Positions 40,415 through 48,963 of a stretch of DNA of 64,000 nucleotides are shown here, one piece after another; within the stretch, counting starts at the first letter, position 1, and every line of letters begins with the position of its first letter. The notes under the pieces were generated by a model. It made no database searches. It was given only the letters and a program-made list of their open reading frames with translations, and was not told the DNA's origin. The position numbers and the translations under genes were made by a program. Origin of the DNA: JAENVU01 sp031362155 (GTDB lineage Bacteria; Actinomycetota; Acidimicrobiia; IMCC26256; JAENVU01); assembly GCA_031362155.1 (NCBI GenBank), contig JANLRZ010000206.1, positions 21,992 through 85,991 of the forward strand, given 5' to 3'.

Positions 40415-41431
40415 ATGGAGGACCTCGACGCCGGAACCGACCGCGTCCCCACCCGACGGGGTCGGGTCGGCCTGGGAATCCGATTGGTGGTCAGCGCCGC
40501 ACTCCTCGCCCTCCTGATCTCGAAGATCGACTTCGATGCCGTCGTCCCGCGTGAACGCCACTTCTCGACCCTGGTGTGGTTCGGGCTGGCGCTCGCGACG
40601 GCCTTCGTCGGCATCATCCTGTCGGCGTGGCGGTGGCAACGGGTGATCCAGGCGTTCGGGATCCACGTGCCGCTGCGAACCCTGACCACGCACTACTTCG
40701 CCGGCCAGTTCGTCGGCAACGTCCTGCCCTCCACCATCGGCGGAGACGTCCTGCGGGTGACCCGGAGCGCGAAGAACATCGGATCTCGCGAGACCGCGTT
40801 CGCGGCAGTCGCACTCGAACGCCTCACGGGGTTTCTCGTGCTGCCGCTCATCAGTGCAACCGGGTTCGTCATCGACCCGAACTTGCTCTCGTCTGACAAA
40901 GCGTGGGTCGCGCTGCTGATCTCCGGGATCACGCTCGCCGCGCTCAGCGTCATCCTGGTGCTCGCCGGCCACCCGAATGCGGCCGGGCGGTTCCAGCACA
41001 ACGAGAACTGGACCCGGTTCCTCGGCGCGGTGCACGTGGGCATCGGATATCTCCGCCGCGACCGGAGCCAGATCCTCGGCGTCGTCGGGACCGCGCTCAT
41101 CTACCAAGCGTCCGTCGTGGTCATGGTCGGATTCCTGGTCCTCACCTTCGACGCCGGCATTCCCGCCGCGGCGCTCATCGCGTTCGTCCCGATCGTTGCC
41201 ATCGCCCAGGTCGTTCCGATCTCGTTGTCCGGTCTCGGTGTCCGGGAAGGCATGTTGGTGCTGTTGCTCCACCCGCTCGGCGTGTCGACTGGGCACGCGG
41301 TCGGTATCGGCCTCGCCTGGTACGCAACGATGCTCATCGTCAGCTTGTTCGGCGCCCCGGCCTTCGCGGTCGGTCACCGCACACCCGCAACACCAACCTC
41401 TGCCGCCGAGAGCTCGCCGACGCCCACATGA
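40415..41431 (+). CDS. flippase-like / LPG synthase TM-domain protein
   Basis: A 338-residue membrane protein of the UPF0104 (AglD/MprF-flippase-like) family with about eight hydrophobic helices. The family core is visible: LGIRLVVSAALLALLISKIDFDAV, THYFAGQFVGNVLPSTIGGDVLRV (the conserved G-N-x-L-P-S-x-x-G-G-D), ERLTGFLVLPL, and IPISLSGLGVREG near the end. Such proteins move or attach lipid-linked head groups. It lies first in an operon: its stop overlaps the next gene's start (ATGA). The specific lipid is unknown. The absence of a separate synthase domain means MprF-type aminoacyl transfer is not supported. Confidence 0.85.
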   Translation: MEDLDAGTDRVPTRRGRVGLGIRLVVSAALLALLISKIDFDAVVPRERHFSTLVWFGLALATAFVGIILSAWRWQRVIQAFGIHVPLRTLTTHYFAGQFVGNVLPSTIGGDVLRVTRSAKNIGSRETAFAAVALERLTGFLVLPLISATGFVIDPNLLSSDKAWVALLISGITLAALSVILVLAGHPNAAGRFQHNENWTRFLGAVHVGIGYLRRDRSQILGVVGTALIYQASVVVMVGFLVLTFDAGIPAAALIAFVPIVAIAQVVPISLSGLGVREGMLVLLLHPLGVSTGHAVGIGLAWYATMLIVSLFGAPAFAVGHRTPATPTSAAESSPTPT

Positions 41432-42234
41432 GCGACATCGTCCTCGAGGAACCTTCGGCGAGACTCCGACGCCTTCCGGGCGCTCGCATCCTGACCGGCG
41501 GCCGGGTGATCTATTGGTGGTTCGAGATCATCGCGGTGCTGTCGTACTACTTCATCTATAGCGCCGTCCGGAATGCCGATGCCGACAAGCCCGAACTCGC
41601 ACGCCAGCACGCCCTCCAACTGATCAACTTCCAGAAGACCCTCGGCATTTACCACGAGCAGGCAATCCACAAGTGGGCCATCCAGATCGAGCCCATGATC
41701 GTGACCGCCAACTACTTCTACGGGTCGCTGCATTTCGTGGTCACGATCGGCGTCGCGATCTTCCTCTTCCGGAAGTTCCCGGACGACTATCCACTGTGGC
41801 GCAACACGCTCGCCATCGCCACCGCGCTCGCGCTCATCGGCTTCCGTTTCTGGCCGCTCATGCCGCCGCGCCTGCTTCCCCACCACTACGGGTTCGTCGA
41901 CACGCTCGCCAAGTACCCGACGTTCTGGAGTTTCAACTCGGGGACGATGAAGAAGATCTCCAACCAGTTCGCAGCGATGCCGAGCGTGCACTGCGCCTGG
42001 GCACTGTGGTGCGCGTGCGTCTTGGTCCCGCGGTTGCGCTCGACCTGGGCCAAGCTGCTCGCGGGCTTGTACCCGGCGATGACGGTCACGGTCATTGTGG
42101 TCACGGCGAATCACTACCTTCTCGATGCGGTCGGTGGCTTTGCCATCCTCGGCATCGGGTACGCGGCCGCGCGTGCACTCACGCGGGCTGGTCGTCCCCC
42201 GACCCTCGTTTCACCCTCCGGCGAGCCGACATGA
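41428..42234 (+). CDS. PAP2-superfamily phosphatase / IPC-synthase-like membrane protein
   Basis: A 268-residue protein with about six membrane helices. PAP2 catalytic motifs are present: PSVHCAWA (motif with catalytic His) and ANHYLLDAVGG (second His and Asp). The layout is like the inositolphosphotransferase/PAP2_3 type. It could remove a phosphate from a polyprenyl or phosphatidyl substrate, or transfer a head group. ATG 41428 overlaps the flippase-like stop by 4 bp, and its own stop overlaps the methyltransferase start by 4 bp, so all three are translated together. The coupling suggests one lipid or polyprenol modification pathway (inference). Confidence 0.87.
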   Translation: MSDIVLEEPSARLRRLPGARILTGGRVIYWWFEIIAVLSYYFIYSAVRNADADKPELARQHALQLINFQKTLGIYHEQAIHKWAIQIEPMIVTANYFYGSLHFVVTIGVAIFLFRKFPDDYPLWRNTLAIATALALIGFRFWPLMPPRLLPHHYGFVDTLAKYPTFWSFNSGTMKKISNQFAAMPSVHCAWALWCACVLVPRLRSTWAKLLAGLYPAMTVTVIVVTANHYLLDAVGGFAILGIGYAAARALTRAGRPPTLVSPSGEPT

Positions 42235-42860
42235 GGGTCCGGACCCGCCTGCGCGATGCCGCGCGTTTCGCGGCCTACCGAGTCGGTGTGCGAAACGCGA
42301 GCCACCTTCGCCCGTGGCCCACCGGAACCTGGAACGACGACTGGCAGGCCGGCACATGGGACTACATGGCCGACACCGCCGAAGCACCGCGATACGCGTT
42401 ACTCGCAGGGCTCATTCTCTCCGAAGGTTCGCCCGGCACCGTCCTCGACATCGGCTGCGGCTCGGGGACCCTGCGCCACCATCTCCACCCCGACAGCTTC
42501 ACGTCCTATCGCGGCGTCGACATCGCGCCGAGTGCGATCGAACGGGCGGCGAGCGCCGGGTACGAACGCAGCACGTTCGCGTGCACCGACGCGAGCACCC
42601 AGCCTCTCGATCCGGCTGAGACCGTGGTGCTCAACGAGGTTGCCTACCTCGTCGCCGACCCGGCGGCATTCATTGCCGACGTGGGCCGATTGGTCGTGCC
42701 GGGGGGCCGACTGATCGCGTCGATCTATCGCCACCCCGGCGACATCGTCCATTGGCGGGCGCTCGACCGGGTCGGGCTCGCCACCGAGCGGATCTGGGTA
42801 CGGAACAAAAACCCGAGCGCGCCGTACGGCACTCGGATCGTCTCGTACCGCATGCCCTGA
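42231..42860 (+). CDS. class I SAM-dependent methyltransferase
   Basis: A 209-residue soluble methyltransferase. SAM motif I is VLDIGCGSGTL (about residue 66), motif II-like is YRGVDIAPSAIERA, and post-motif VVLNEVAYLVAD follows. It has a short N-terminal extension with WNDDWQAGTW. The target could be a lipid, sugar or quinone. ATG 42231 overlaps the PAP2 stop (ATGA), placing it last in the flippase-PAP2 operon. Convergent with the LysR gene. Confidence 0.88.
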   Translation: MRVRTRLRDAARFAAYRVGVRNASHLRPWPTGTWNDDWQAGTWDYMADTAEAPRYALLAGLILSEGSPGTVLDIGCGSGTLRHHLHPDSFTSYRGVDIAPSAIERAASAGYERSTFACTDASTQPLDPAETVVLNEVAYLVADPAAFIADVGRLVVPGGRLIASIYRHPGDIVHWRALDRVGLATERIWVRNKNPSAPYGTRIVSYRMP

Positions 42861-42890
42861 ACGCGCCGGGTCGCAGGCGCCGCCCGAAGG

Positions 42891-43778
42891 TCAGGTTCGT
42901 CGGGTGAAGCCCACGATGCCCATGACCGCATCGCGCACCGCGAGGTCGGCCAACGACATCGGCGCGCCCTTCAGGGTGGCGAGACCTAACTGACGCCGAG
43001 GAAGGTCAACGATGTCGAAGGTCCGCATGCCTTCGAGACTCGGAGGTACCGCGGTCTCAGGCAGCACGGCAATGCCCGCGCCCGCGGCCACGAGGTCCGC
43101 GATCAGCCGGATTCCTTCCACTTCCACCGGCACTTCGAGGTGCACCCCGAGCGCGGCCGCCGCGTTCTCGATCTCGGCCCGCAACGGGTTCACTTCTGGC
43201 GGGAGCACGAGCCGCATCCGCGCCAGATCCTTGACCTTGAGTGGTCCCGGCGGCAGGTCGGCATCGGCGGGCGCGAGCCCGACCATCGGCTCGTCGGCCA
43301 GGTGTTCGAACACGATGCGCGGGTCATGCACCGGTGCGGTCACCAACGCCAAGGCGAGGTCTTGGGACACGACCTCGCCGATGAGCCGCTCCGACGCGCC
43401 TTCGTGCACGAGCAGTCGAACGCCCGGTGCCTGCTCTCGTAAGTGGGCCACGAGTTGGGGCACCAACCAGCGACTCGCGGTCCCCACCACTCCGAACGAC
43501 GCGTTTCCGACGCGCAGTCCCTGCAGCGCGGCCAGTTCCTCGTGCAGCAGCTCGATCTCCCGCCGGACCCGACGCGCGTGCTCCAACACCACCCGACCGG
43601 ACTCGGTCGGTCGGGCACCGCCTCGACCGCGAGCGAGCAGCGTGACGCCGAGTTCGCGCTCGAGCTGACGGACTTGTTCGGACACGTTCGACTGGACGGT
43701 TCGCAGCGCATCCGCCGCGGCCGTGAACGTTCCGGTCTCATCGATAGCGATCAGGGTGTCGAAATGGCGAAGTTCCAC
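42891..43778 (-). CDS. LysR-family transcriptional regulator
   Basis: A 295-residue LTTR. The N-terminal winged helix (ELRHFDTLIAIDETGTFTAAADALRTVQSNVSEQVRQLERELG) is textbook, followed by an effector domain of about 200 residues. It starts with GTG 43778, with GGAGGG four bases upstream. LTTRs normally regulate a divergent neighbour, and here the divergent gene is whiB (44020), across a 241-bp gap with a GTAG-ATA-CTAC palindrome. Whether it controls whiB, itself, or an enzyme elsewhere is unknown. Confidence 0.93.
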   Translation of the reverse strand: MELRHFDTLIAIDETGTFTAAADALRTVQSNVSEQVRQLERELGVTLLARGRGGARPTESGRVVLEHARRVRREIELLHEELAALQGLRVGNASFGVVGTASRWLVPQLVAHLREQAPGVRLLVHEGASERLIGEVVSQDLALALVTAPVHDPRIVFEHLADEPMVGLAPADADLPPGPLKVKDLARMRLVLPPEVNPLRAEIENAAAALGVHLEVPVEVEGIRLIADLVAAGAGIAVLPETAVPPSLEGMRTFDIVDLPRRQLGLATLKGAPMSLADLAVRDAVMGIVGFTRRT

Positions 43779-43862
43779 AAGGCCCTCCGAGGCTGGTGCG
43801 ATTGGTCACATCGAGTTGCCCACACCGACGCTCCGGCACGTCACGGCTCATCAATCTGTTTT

Positions 43863-43873
43863 GTAGATACTAC
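43863..43873. promoter_or_regulatory. candidate LysR operator
   Basis: GTAG-ATA-CTAC is a short inverted repeat in an AT-rich part of the LysR-WhiB gap, inside a broader T-N11-A-like context. It is about 85 bp upstream of the LysR start. Such sites bind LTTRs, but random occurrence is possible. Confidence 0.3.
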
Positions 43874-43934
43874 CTATCACAACTACCTGTTGGACAGATC
43901 ACTACCAGAGGGTGTTACCTAATGACGTACTGAG

Positions 43935-43970
43935 GTCAGGGAGCCGGGGCCCCCCGCCGGCTCCCCTGAC
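43935..43970 (+). other. strong leader hairpin upstream of whiB
   Basis: GTCAGGGAGCCGG and CCGGCTCCCCTGAC pair over 13 bases with one bulged C, around a 9-nt loop. It ends 49 bp before the whiB ATG, and has no U-tract. It may be a leader stem controlling whiB expression. Confidence 0.55.
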
Positions 43971-44019
43971 TTCATCTCCCGCATCGGTCCCACTCGGACC
44001 ACACGAACTTGAGGACATC

Positions 44020-44367
44020 ATGGCTGCCGAAAGCCTTTCCACCTTGATCTTTACCGGCCCACTCTCATGGACGGCCGACGCATCCTGCGAAGGTCGCACG
44101 GAGCTCTTCTTCGCTCCGGCGGGTGAGCGTCCCGAGGCCCGCGCGGTCCGGGAGGGCAAGGCCCGCGGTGTCTGCGCCGAGTGTGAAGCGTTGATCGCGT
44201 GCCGCGACTGGGCCCGCGAGCACCGCGAGTACGGATTCTGGGGTGGCGAGTCCGAGGAAGACCGCGCCGCAGCCGGTTTCCGAGTCGATATGCCCGTCGG
44301 CCGCGTCGCCCGCTACCCGAAGGGCAACGGCGTCCCGGTCGCCCCTCGCACCCCCAAGGTCGCCTGA
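44020..44367 (+). CDS. WhiB-family iron-sulfur regulator
   Basis: A 115-residue WhiB-like protein. The four [4Fe-4S] cysteines are C23, C52, C55 and C61 (C-x28-C-x2-C-x5-C). The G-F-W-G-G turn at residues 72-76 follows, with a basic C-terminal region (VGRVARYPKG) for DNA contact. WhiB proteins bind the sigma factor and DNA and respond to redox or NO. The ATG has GAGGA upstream, and the frame before it is not conserved. The leader carries a strong hairpin. Which WhiB subclass it belongs to is not certain. Confidence 0.94.
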   Translation: MAAESLSTLIFTGPLSWTADASCEGRTELFFAPAGERPEARAVREGKARGVCAECEALIACRDWAREHREYGFWGGESEEDRAAAGFRVDMPVGRVARYPKGNGVPVAPRTPKVA

Positions 44368-44405
44368 GCGCTGACTAGTGTCCGCGGCTCTATGGGAGCA
44401 TGCGG

Positions 44406-45455
44406 ATGACTGAGACGACCGAGGGAGTCGACCTCGATCGACTCCAAGCATTCTTCGCGGCCAACGTCGCCGGAGCGACGGGCGGACCGCTGCAGGCGAC
44501 CTTGATCGCCGGCGGACGCTCGAACCTCACCTACTCGATCACCGACGGTGCCTCGACCTGGGTGTTGCGGCGTCCACCCCTGGGACACGTGCTGCCGACC
44601 GCGCACGACATGGCACGCGAGTACCGCGTCATGTCGGCACTCGCGTCGACCGAGGTCCCGGTACCCCGCACGTTGGCCATGTGTGACGACCTGGCGGTGA
44701 ACGGTGCGCCGTTCTACGTCATGGAACTCGTCGAAGGAACGATCTACCGCGACGGCAATGCGCTTGCCACGCTCGACGCGTCCGACGCCCGTCGTGCGTC
44801 CGAAGCCCTCGTCGACGTGCTCGCGGCCATCCACGCGGTCGACTACCGGTCCGTCGGCCTCGAAGACTTCGGTCGACCCGAAGGCTTCCTCGAGCGGCAA
44901 GTGCGGCGCTGGGGCGAACAGTGGGAACGATCCAAGACCCGTGAGCTCCCCAACGTCGACGAACTCGCTCGTCGTCTACGCAACGCGCTGCCCGAATCGG
45001 GTCCGCCGACGATCGTGCACGGCGACTATCGCCTCGACAACACGATGATGGCGAACGACGACCCTGGGACGATCGTCGCGGTACTGGATTGGGAGATGTC
45101 GACCCTCGGCGATCCGCTGACCGATCTCGGCCTCTTCCTCCTCTACTGGGGCCAGGCCGACGCGCAGATCATCGCGACCGGCGCCGCAATCGGCAGTCAG
45201 GACGGCTTCCTGAGCCGGGACGACATCGTGGCCCGGTACGCGTCGGCCAGCGGTCGCGCCGTCGACCAACTCGACTGGTACCAGATCCTCGCGTCCTACA
45301 AGTTGGCGATCATCGTGGAAGGCATCAACGCCCGATACCAGATGGGTAAGACCCTCGGCGAGGGCTTCGAGACGATGGGCGCCATGGTGTCCGGGCTCAT
45401 CGACAGTGCCCTCGAACACGCCAACCGCTCCGAGATCGTCGCCCTGCGCGGATGA
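44406..45455 (+). CDS. APH/ACAD10-like phosphotransferase family protein
   Basis: A protein of about 349 residues in the aminoglycoside-phosphotransferase-like (choline/APH kinase) family. The catalytic loop HGDYRLDNTM and the metal-binding VLDWEMSTLGDPLTDLG are intact. The N-lobe has GGRSNLTYSI and the ATP Lys/Arg region (WVLRRPP). Despite the name, these are usually metabolic kinases, often near acyl-CoA dehydrogenases (ACAD10-like). The start is ATG 44406 with GGGAG seven bases upstream; ATG 44400 is 6 bp earlier in frame. It lies 38 bp after whiB on the same strand. Aminoglycoside resistance is not implied. Confidence 0.87.
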   Translation: MTETTEGVDLDRLQAFFAANVAGATGGPLQATLIAGGRSNLTYSITDGASTWVLRRPPLGHVLPTAHDMAREYRVMSALASTEVPVPRTLAMCDDLAVNGAPFYVMELVEGTIYRDGNALATLDASDARRASEALVDVLAAIHAVDYRSVGLEDFGRPEGFLERQVRRWGEQWERSKTRELPNVDELARRLRNALPESGPPTIVHGDYRLDNTMMANDDPGTIVAVLDWEMSTLGDPLTDLGLFLLYWGQADAQIIATGAAIGSQDGFLSRDDIVARYASASGRAVDQLDWYQILASYKLAIIVEGINARYQMGKTLGEGFETMGAMVSGLIDSALEHANRSEIVALRG

Positions 45456-45475
45456 TCGCCGTGCTCACAGGGGTG

Positions 45476-45504
45476 AACGCGGCCGGGGCTCGACGGGCCG
45501 CGTT
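45476..45504 (+). terminator. likely intrinsic terminator
   Basis: AACGCGGCC and GGCCGCGTT form a 9-bp perfect stem around an 11-nt loop, 21 bp after the kinase gene stop. The tail is TTCCTCC, so termination may be only moderately efficient. Confidence 0.6.
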
Positions 45505-45553
45505 TCCTCCCGTCCGCAGCACCTCCGCGTGAACGGTTGACGGGTCCACCCCC

Positions 45554-45559
45554 TACCAT
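45554..45559 (+). promoter_or_regulatory. -10 hexamer TACCAT, leaderless start
   Basis: TACCAT ends 6 nt before the ATG at 45566. Confidence 0.5.
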
Positions 45560-45565
45560 CGGGGG

Positions 45566-46423
45566 ATGAGTTCGTTGCAGTGGGACCACGAGCCGGTCCT
45601 CATCGACCCCGTGGTGCTCGCGGCTTTCACCGGTTGGAACGATGCGGCCGACGCCGCCAGCGACGCCGCCGACTGGGTCGCCGCCCGCTTCGGAGCCGTG
45701 GAGTTCGCGACGATCGACCCACAGGTCCACATCGATTTCCAGGCGCAGCGACCCGTGGTCACGCTGATCGACGGCGTGACGCGTGACCTCTCTTGGCCGC
45801 AGTACTCGATCCGCGCTGCGGCCACGACCGACGGACAACCCGACCTCGTCGTCATCACCGGCCCGGAACCGAACTACGACTGGCGCGGCTTCTGCGACGC
45901 CATCATGGAGGTCGCCCGCACCGTCGGATCGACCACCGTGGTCACCTTCGGATCGCTGCTGGCCGACAGCCCCCATTCCCACGCGCCCCGCATCACGGGC
46001 AGCGCGACCGATCCCGACATCATGGATCGCATCGGCCTGACTCGGTCCCGATACGAAGGCCCGACCGGCATCGTCGGCGTCGTGCACGATACGTGTCGCC
46101 AGGCCGGGTTCGTCTCTGCGTCGCTGTGGGTGCCGGTGCCGCACTACGTGGCCGCCCCGCCCAACCCTCCGGCCATCACCGCCCTCCTCGAAGGCTTCTC
46201 CCGCACGGTCGGGCTCGACCTGGATCTGCGCGAGTTGCGCGTCGCCTCGGACGCGTGGCGGACCCGAGTCGATGCCGCGCTGGCCGCCGACGACGATCTG
46301 CGTGAGTACGTCGACAATCTCGAAGCCCAGCAGGTCGACGATACGGTCGACCCTGACGAACTGCCCGACGGCGAATCGATCGCCGAAGCGTTCGAGGAGT
46401 ACCTGCGCGACCAGGGATCCTGA
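45566..46423 (+). CDS. PAC2 family protein
   Basis: A 285-residue protein of the PAC2 (proteasome assembly chaperone 2-like) family. It opens WDHEPVLIDPVVLAAFTGWNDAADAASDAADW, and VITGPEPNYDWRGFC and LADSPHSHAPRITGSATD are the usual conserved blocks. In actinobacteria these proteins are widespread and their role is not settled. The C-terminal about 35 residues (VDDTVDPDELPDGESIAEAFEEYLR) are highly acidic and may be a disordered tail. Its end abuts (no gap) the stop of the convergent M20 gene. Confidence 0.9.
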   Translation: MSSLQWDHEPVLIDPVVLAAFTGWNDAADAASDAADWVAARFGAVEFATIDPQVHIDFQAQRPVVTLIDGVTRDLSWPQYSIRAAATTDGQPDLVVITGPEPNYDWRGFCDAIMEVARTVGSTTVVTFGSLLADSPHSHAPRITGSATDPDIMDRIGLTRSRYEGPTGIVGVVHDTCRQAGFVSASLWVPVPHYVAAPPNPPAITALLEGFSRTVGLDLDLRELRVASDAWRTRVDAALAADDDLREYVDNLEAQQVDDTVDPDELPDGESIAEAFEEYLRDQGS

Positions 46424-47743
46424 TCAGTTCAGAACATCGTCGGCGAGGGCGAGCCAGAGCTGGGTCGAAAGCTCGAGGCTCTCTTGATCGACCCGCTCGT
46501 CATGGCCATGGAACATCCGGGCGTAGTCCTCAAAACCGATCCGTTGGCTGAAGAGTCCGAAGCCATACCCGACTGAGCCCGCCCGCCGGAAGAACCGGTT
46601 GTCGGTTCCGCCCGTCATGATCGTGGGGACCAGAGCCGAACCCTCACACAATCGGCCGGTCACCCGGCTCAGCGATTCCCAGAGCGGTGTGTCGACGGGC
46701 GACGCGGTAGCAGGATCGTCGTTCGAGGAGATCTCGACGCGGTCGGCGAGGTCGCCGATCGCTTCCATGAGCAACGCTTCGGCGGCCGCGCCGGATTGGC
46801 CCGGCATCGTGCGCACATCGACCTGCAGTTCGACGCGATCCGGGATGATGTTCGTCTTTGTGCCGCCGTGTACGACGGTCGGCGCCATCGTTGTGTGGGT
46901 GCACGAATGGGCGATGCGACCGAGCGCGACCGGCAGGTCGGCGATGAGACCTTCGATCTGTTCCGGGTCGGTGAGCCCCGACGGAAACCCCAGGCCCTCG
47001 ACGTAGCGACGCCAGGTGTCGCCGATCTGTACCTCCGGTCGGAACTCGGAGATCCGGCGCACGATCTCGGCCGCCGTCACCAAGGCGTTGTCGGTCTTGT
47101 ACGCCTGTGAGGCGTGACTCGGCGTCCCGTGGACGACGATCTTGGACCAGAACGTGCCCTTCTCCTCGACCATGATCGGTAGCCGGGTTCCCATCGGCGT
47201 GGGCACCTGATACCCGCCCGACTCCGTAATCACGTAATCCGAGCGCATCGCATCGAGTTCGTGCTCGATCAGATACTTCGCACCCCACGTGCCGAGTGCT
47301 TCCTCGTCGGCGACGCCGAGGAACATGAGCGTGCCCTTCGGCGTGAAGCCCGAGTGGGCAAGGTGCTTGAACGCGACGGCCATCGTGGACGTCAGGTTGA
47401 GCATGTCGACCGCGCCGCGGCCCCAGATCATGCCGTCGTCGAGTTCGGCGCCGAAGGGATCACGCGTCCAGCCATCCGGGTTCACCGGCACGACATCGGT
47501 GTGGCCCATCAACATCAGAGTGGGAGCAGCAGGATCAGACCCTTCGATCTTGGCCAGCACGCTGCGCCGCCCCGGTTGGGGCTCGTAGTGCTCGAGGTCG
47601 GCACCGCAGCCTTCGAGATACCCGGTCAGCAGATCCGAGCTGCGAATCTCGTGGCCGGATTCCACCGCACCGTCGTTGACACACTCATTCCGGATCAAGT
47701 CCTGGAGGAGCGCCGTGGCTTCCTTGGTGAGATCGTCGACCAT
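46424..47743 (-). CDS. M20-family metallopeptidase
   Basis: A 439-residue zinc exopeptidase or deacylase of the M20/M25/M40 group. Zinc-ligand blocks are LMGHTDVVP (His, Asp), GRGAVDM (bridging Asp) and VADEEALGTWGA (general base Glu and ligand Glu); TGGTDNRFF near the C-terminus gives the last ligands. A dimerisation domain lies in between (residues about 180-310). It cleaves a peptide or N-acyl amino acid; ArgE/DapE-like activity cannot be separated from general M20 activity by sequence. The start is ATG 47743 with a -10 hexamer upstream and no ribosome site. The substrate is unknown. Confidence 0.93.
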   Translation of the reverse strand: MVDDLTKEATALLQDLIRNECVNDGAVESGHEIRSSDLLTGYLEGCGADLEHYEPQPGRRSVLAKIEGSDPAAPTLMLMGHTDVVPVNPDGWTRDPFGAELDDGMIWGRGAVDMLNLTSTMAVAFKHLAHSGFTPKGTLMFLGVADEEALGTWGAKYLIEHELDAMRSDYVITESGGYQVPTPMGTRLPIMVEEKGTFWSKIVVHGTPSHASQAYKTDNALVTAAEIVRRISEFRPEVQIGDTWRRYVEGLGFPSGLTDPEQIEGLIADLPVALGRIAHSCTHTTMAPTVVHGGTKTNIIPDRVELQVDVRTMPGQSGAAAEALLMEAIGDLADRVEISSNDDPATASPVDTPLWESLSRVTGRLCEGSALVPTIMTGGTDNRFFRRAGSVGYGFGLFSQRIGFEDYARMFHGHDERVDQESLELSTQLWLALADDVLN

Positions 47744-47750
47744 CGAAAGG

Positions 47751-47756
47751 ACGGTA
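47751..47756 (-). promoter_or_regulatory. -10 hexamer TACCGT, leaderless start
   Basis: TACCGT (reverse strand) ends 7 nt before the ATG of the M20 gene. Confidence 0.55.
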
Positions 47757-47772
47757 GTCCCCCCGGCCGGGT

Positions 47773-48963
47773 TCAGCTCGCGGCCGCAACCCGATACATG
47801 AACGTGCCGTCGTCATCCCATCGTTCGGCTTGGCCGGACTGACGGAGATGTTCGAGGTGAGCGAACGTTTCGCTCTCGGCCATCACACCCCAGTGGCGTT
47901 CCGGGAACAGTTCGTGGGAGAGGCCCACCACGCTCGCCGCTCCGAGCGCGAGGGACGCTTCCCGCAGTTTCTCCATGCGTTCGAAGTGATGATCCTTGAT
48001 GGCCTCGACCCGGCCGGGCACATCCTCGAACGGGTGACCGTGCGCCGGCAGACCCAAACGAACGCCATCGAGCGAGCCCACCAGATCCAGGGTGGCCAAG
48101 TACGAGTTGAGCGCATCGCCCTGCCCGGACCCGGCCACGTGCGGAGTGATCGTGGGCAACACGTGATCGCCGGAAAGCAGCACACCGTGTTCGGGGTCGT
48201 AGAGACACAGATGATCCAAGGTGTGGCCCGGCGTATGCACCGCAAGCCAGTCTCGACCACCCAACCGGATCGGCGAACCGTGACGAACTCGGCGGGTCGG
48301 ATCCGGCGGTGCGAACAACAGCCGCATCGCCCGGATCATCATGCGTCGGGAGAGCGGCGGGTTGGGGTGGGTACTTCCACCCCAAGGGGTCGTGCCGCCC
48401 CACGGGACCGACATGCGCTGGGTCTCGGCGGTGATGTCGTCGAGCGCGGCGTGATCGTCGTCGGTCATCGACGGCAACTCGTCGAGTGACGGTCCGTGAT
48501 AGTGCGCGGCTTCGGCGATCGCCGCTTGTTCCAGACGCTCGGCGTCGGATTCACTCAGCGTCGCACCGCGACGTTGGAGCGACCACGTCGTGAACGCCTT
48601 GTGCGCAATCAGTTGCGCTCCCGCCTCCTTCTTGATCCGACCCGCCGCCCCGAAGTGGTCGGGGTGCGAGTGGGTCACGAGCACCGTGTGAATGTCTTTC
48701 ACCTTGTAACCCGCCGATGCGAGACGCGACTTCAACGCCTTCCAGCTCGACGGGCCCGGCAGACCCGGGTCGACCACCGCCAGGCCGCGGTCGTCCATCA
48801 GGCCGTACATGTTCACGTGGCCCAGGCCCGGCAGCCAGATCGGCAGTTGCATGCGCAACACCCCCGGTGCCACTTCGGTGATCTCCTCCGAAGCGTGTTC
48901 CTGTTCCTGTTTGGGTGGCCTGGACGCCCGCGGGTCGCCCGGCCGACTGGCAATGTCGGTCAC
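47773..48963 (-). CDS. MBL-fold metallo-hydrolase
   Basis: A 396-residue metallo-beta-lactamase-fold protein. The metal motif is VTHSHPDHFGA (HxHxDH), then a later GHTLDHLCLYDP (His) and LLSGDHVLPTI (Asp bridging). A C-terminal winged-helix-like segment (LREASLALGAASVVGLSHELFPERHW) is typical of LACTB2-like hydrolases. The start is GTG 48963, overlapping the amidase stop by 4 bp (GTGA), which supports coupled translation. Its substrate, possibly a thioester, lactone or RNA, is unknown. The longer frame upstream is not homologous. Confidence 0.9.
   Translation of the reverse strand: MTDIASRPGDPRASRPPKQEQEHASEEITEVAPGVLRMQLPIWLPGLGHVNMYGLMDDRGLAVVDPGLPGPSSWKALKSRLASAGYKVKDIHTVLVTHSHPDHFGAAGRIKKEAGAQLIAHKAFTTWSLQRRGATLSESDAERLEQAAIAEAAHYHGPSLDELPSMTDDDHAALDDITAETQRMSVPWGGTTPWGGSTHPNPPLSRRMMIRAMRLLFAPPDPTRRVRHGSPIRLGGRDWLAVHTPGHTLDHLCLYDPEHGVLLSGDHVLPTITPHVAGSGQGDALNSYLATLDLVGSLDGVRLGLPAHGHPFEDVPGRVEAIKDHHFERMEKLREASLALGAASVVGLSHELFPERHWGVMAESETFAHLEHLRQSGQAERWDDDGTFMYRVAAAS

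Noticed and set aside
44406..45455. Aminoglycoside resistance gene
   Set aside because: The APH fold is shared by many metabolic kinases; nothing points to drug phosphorylation.
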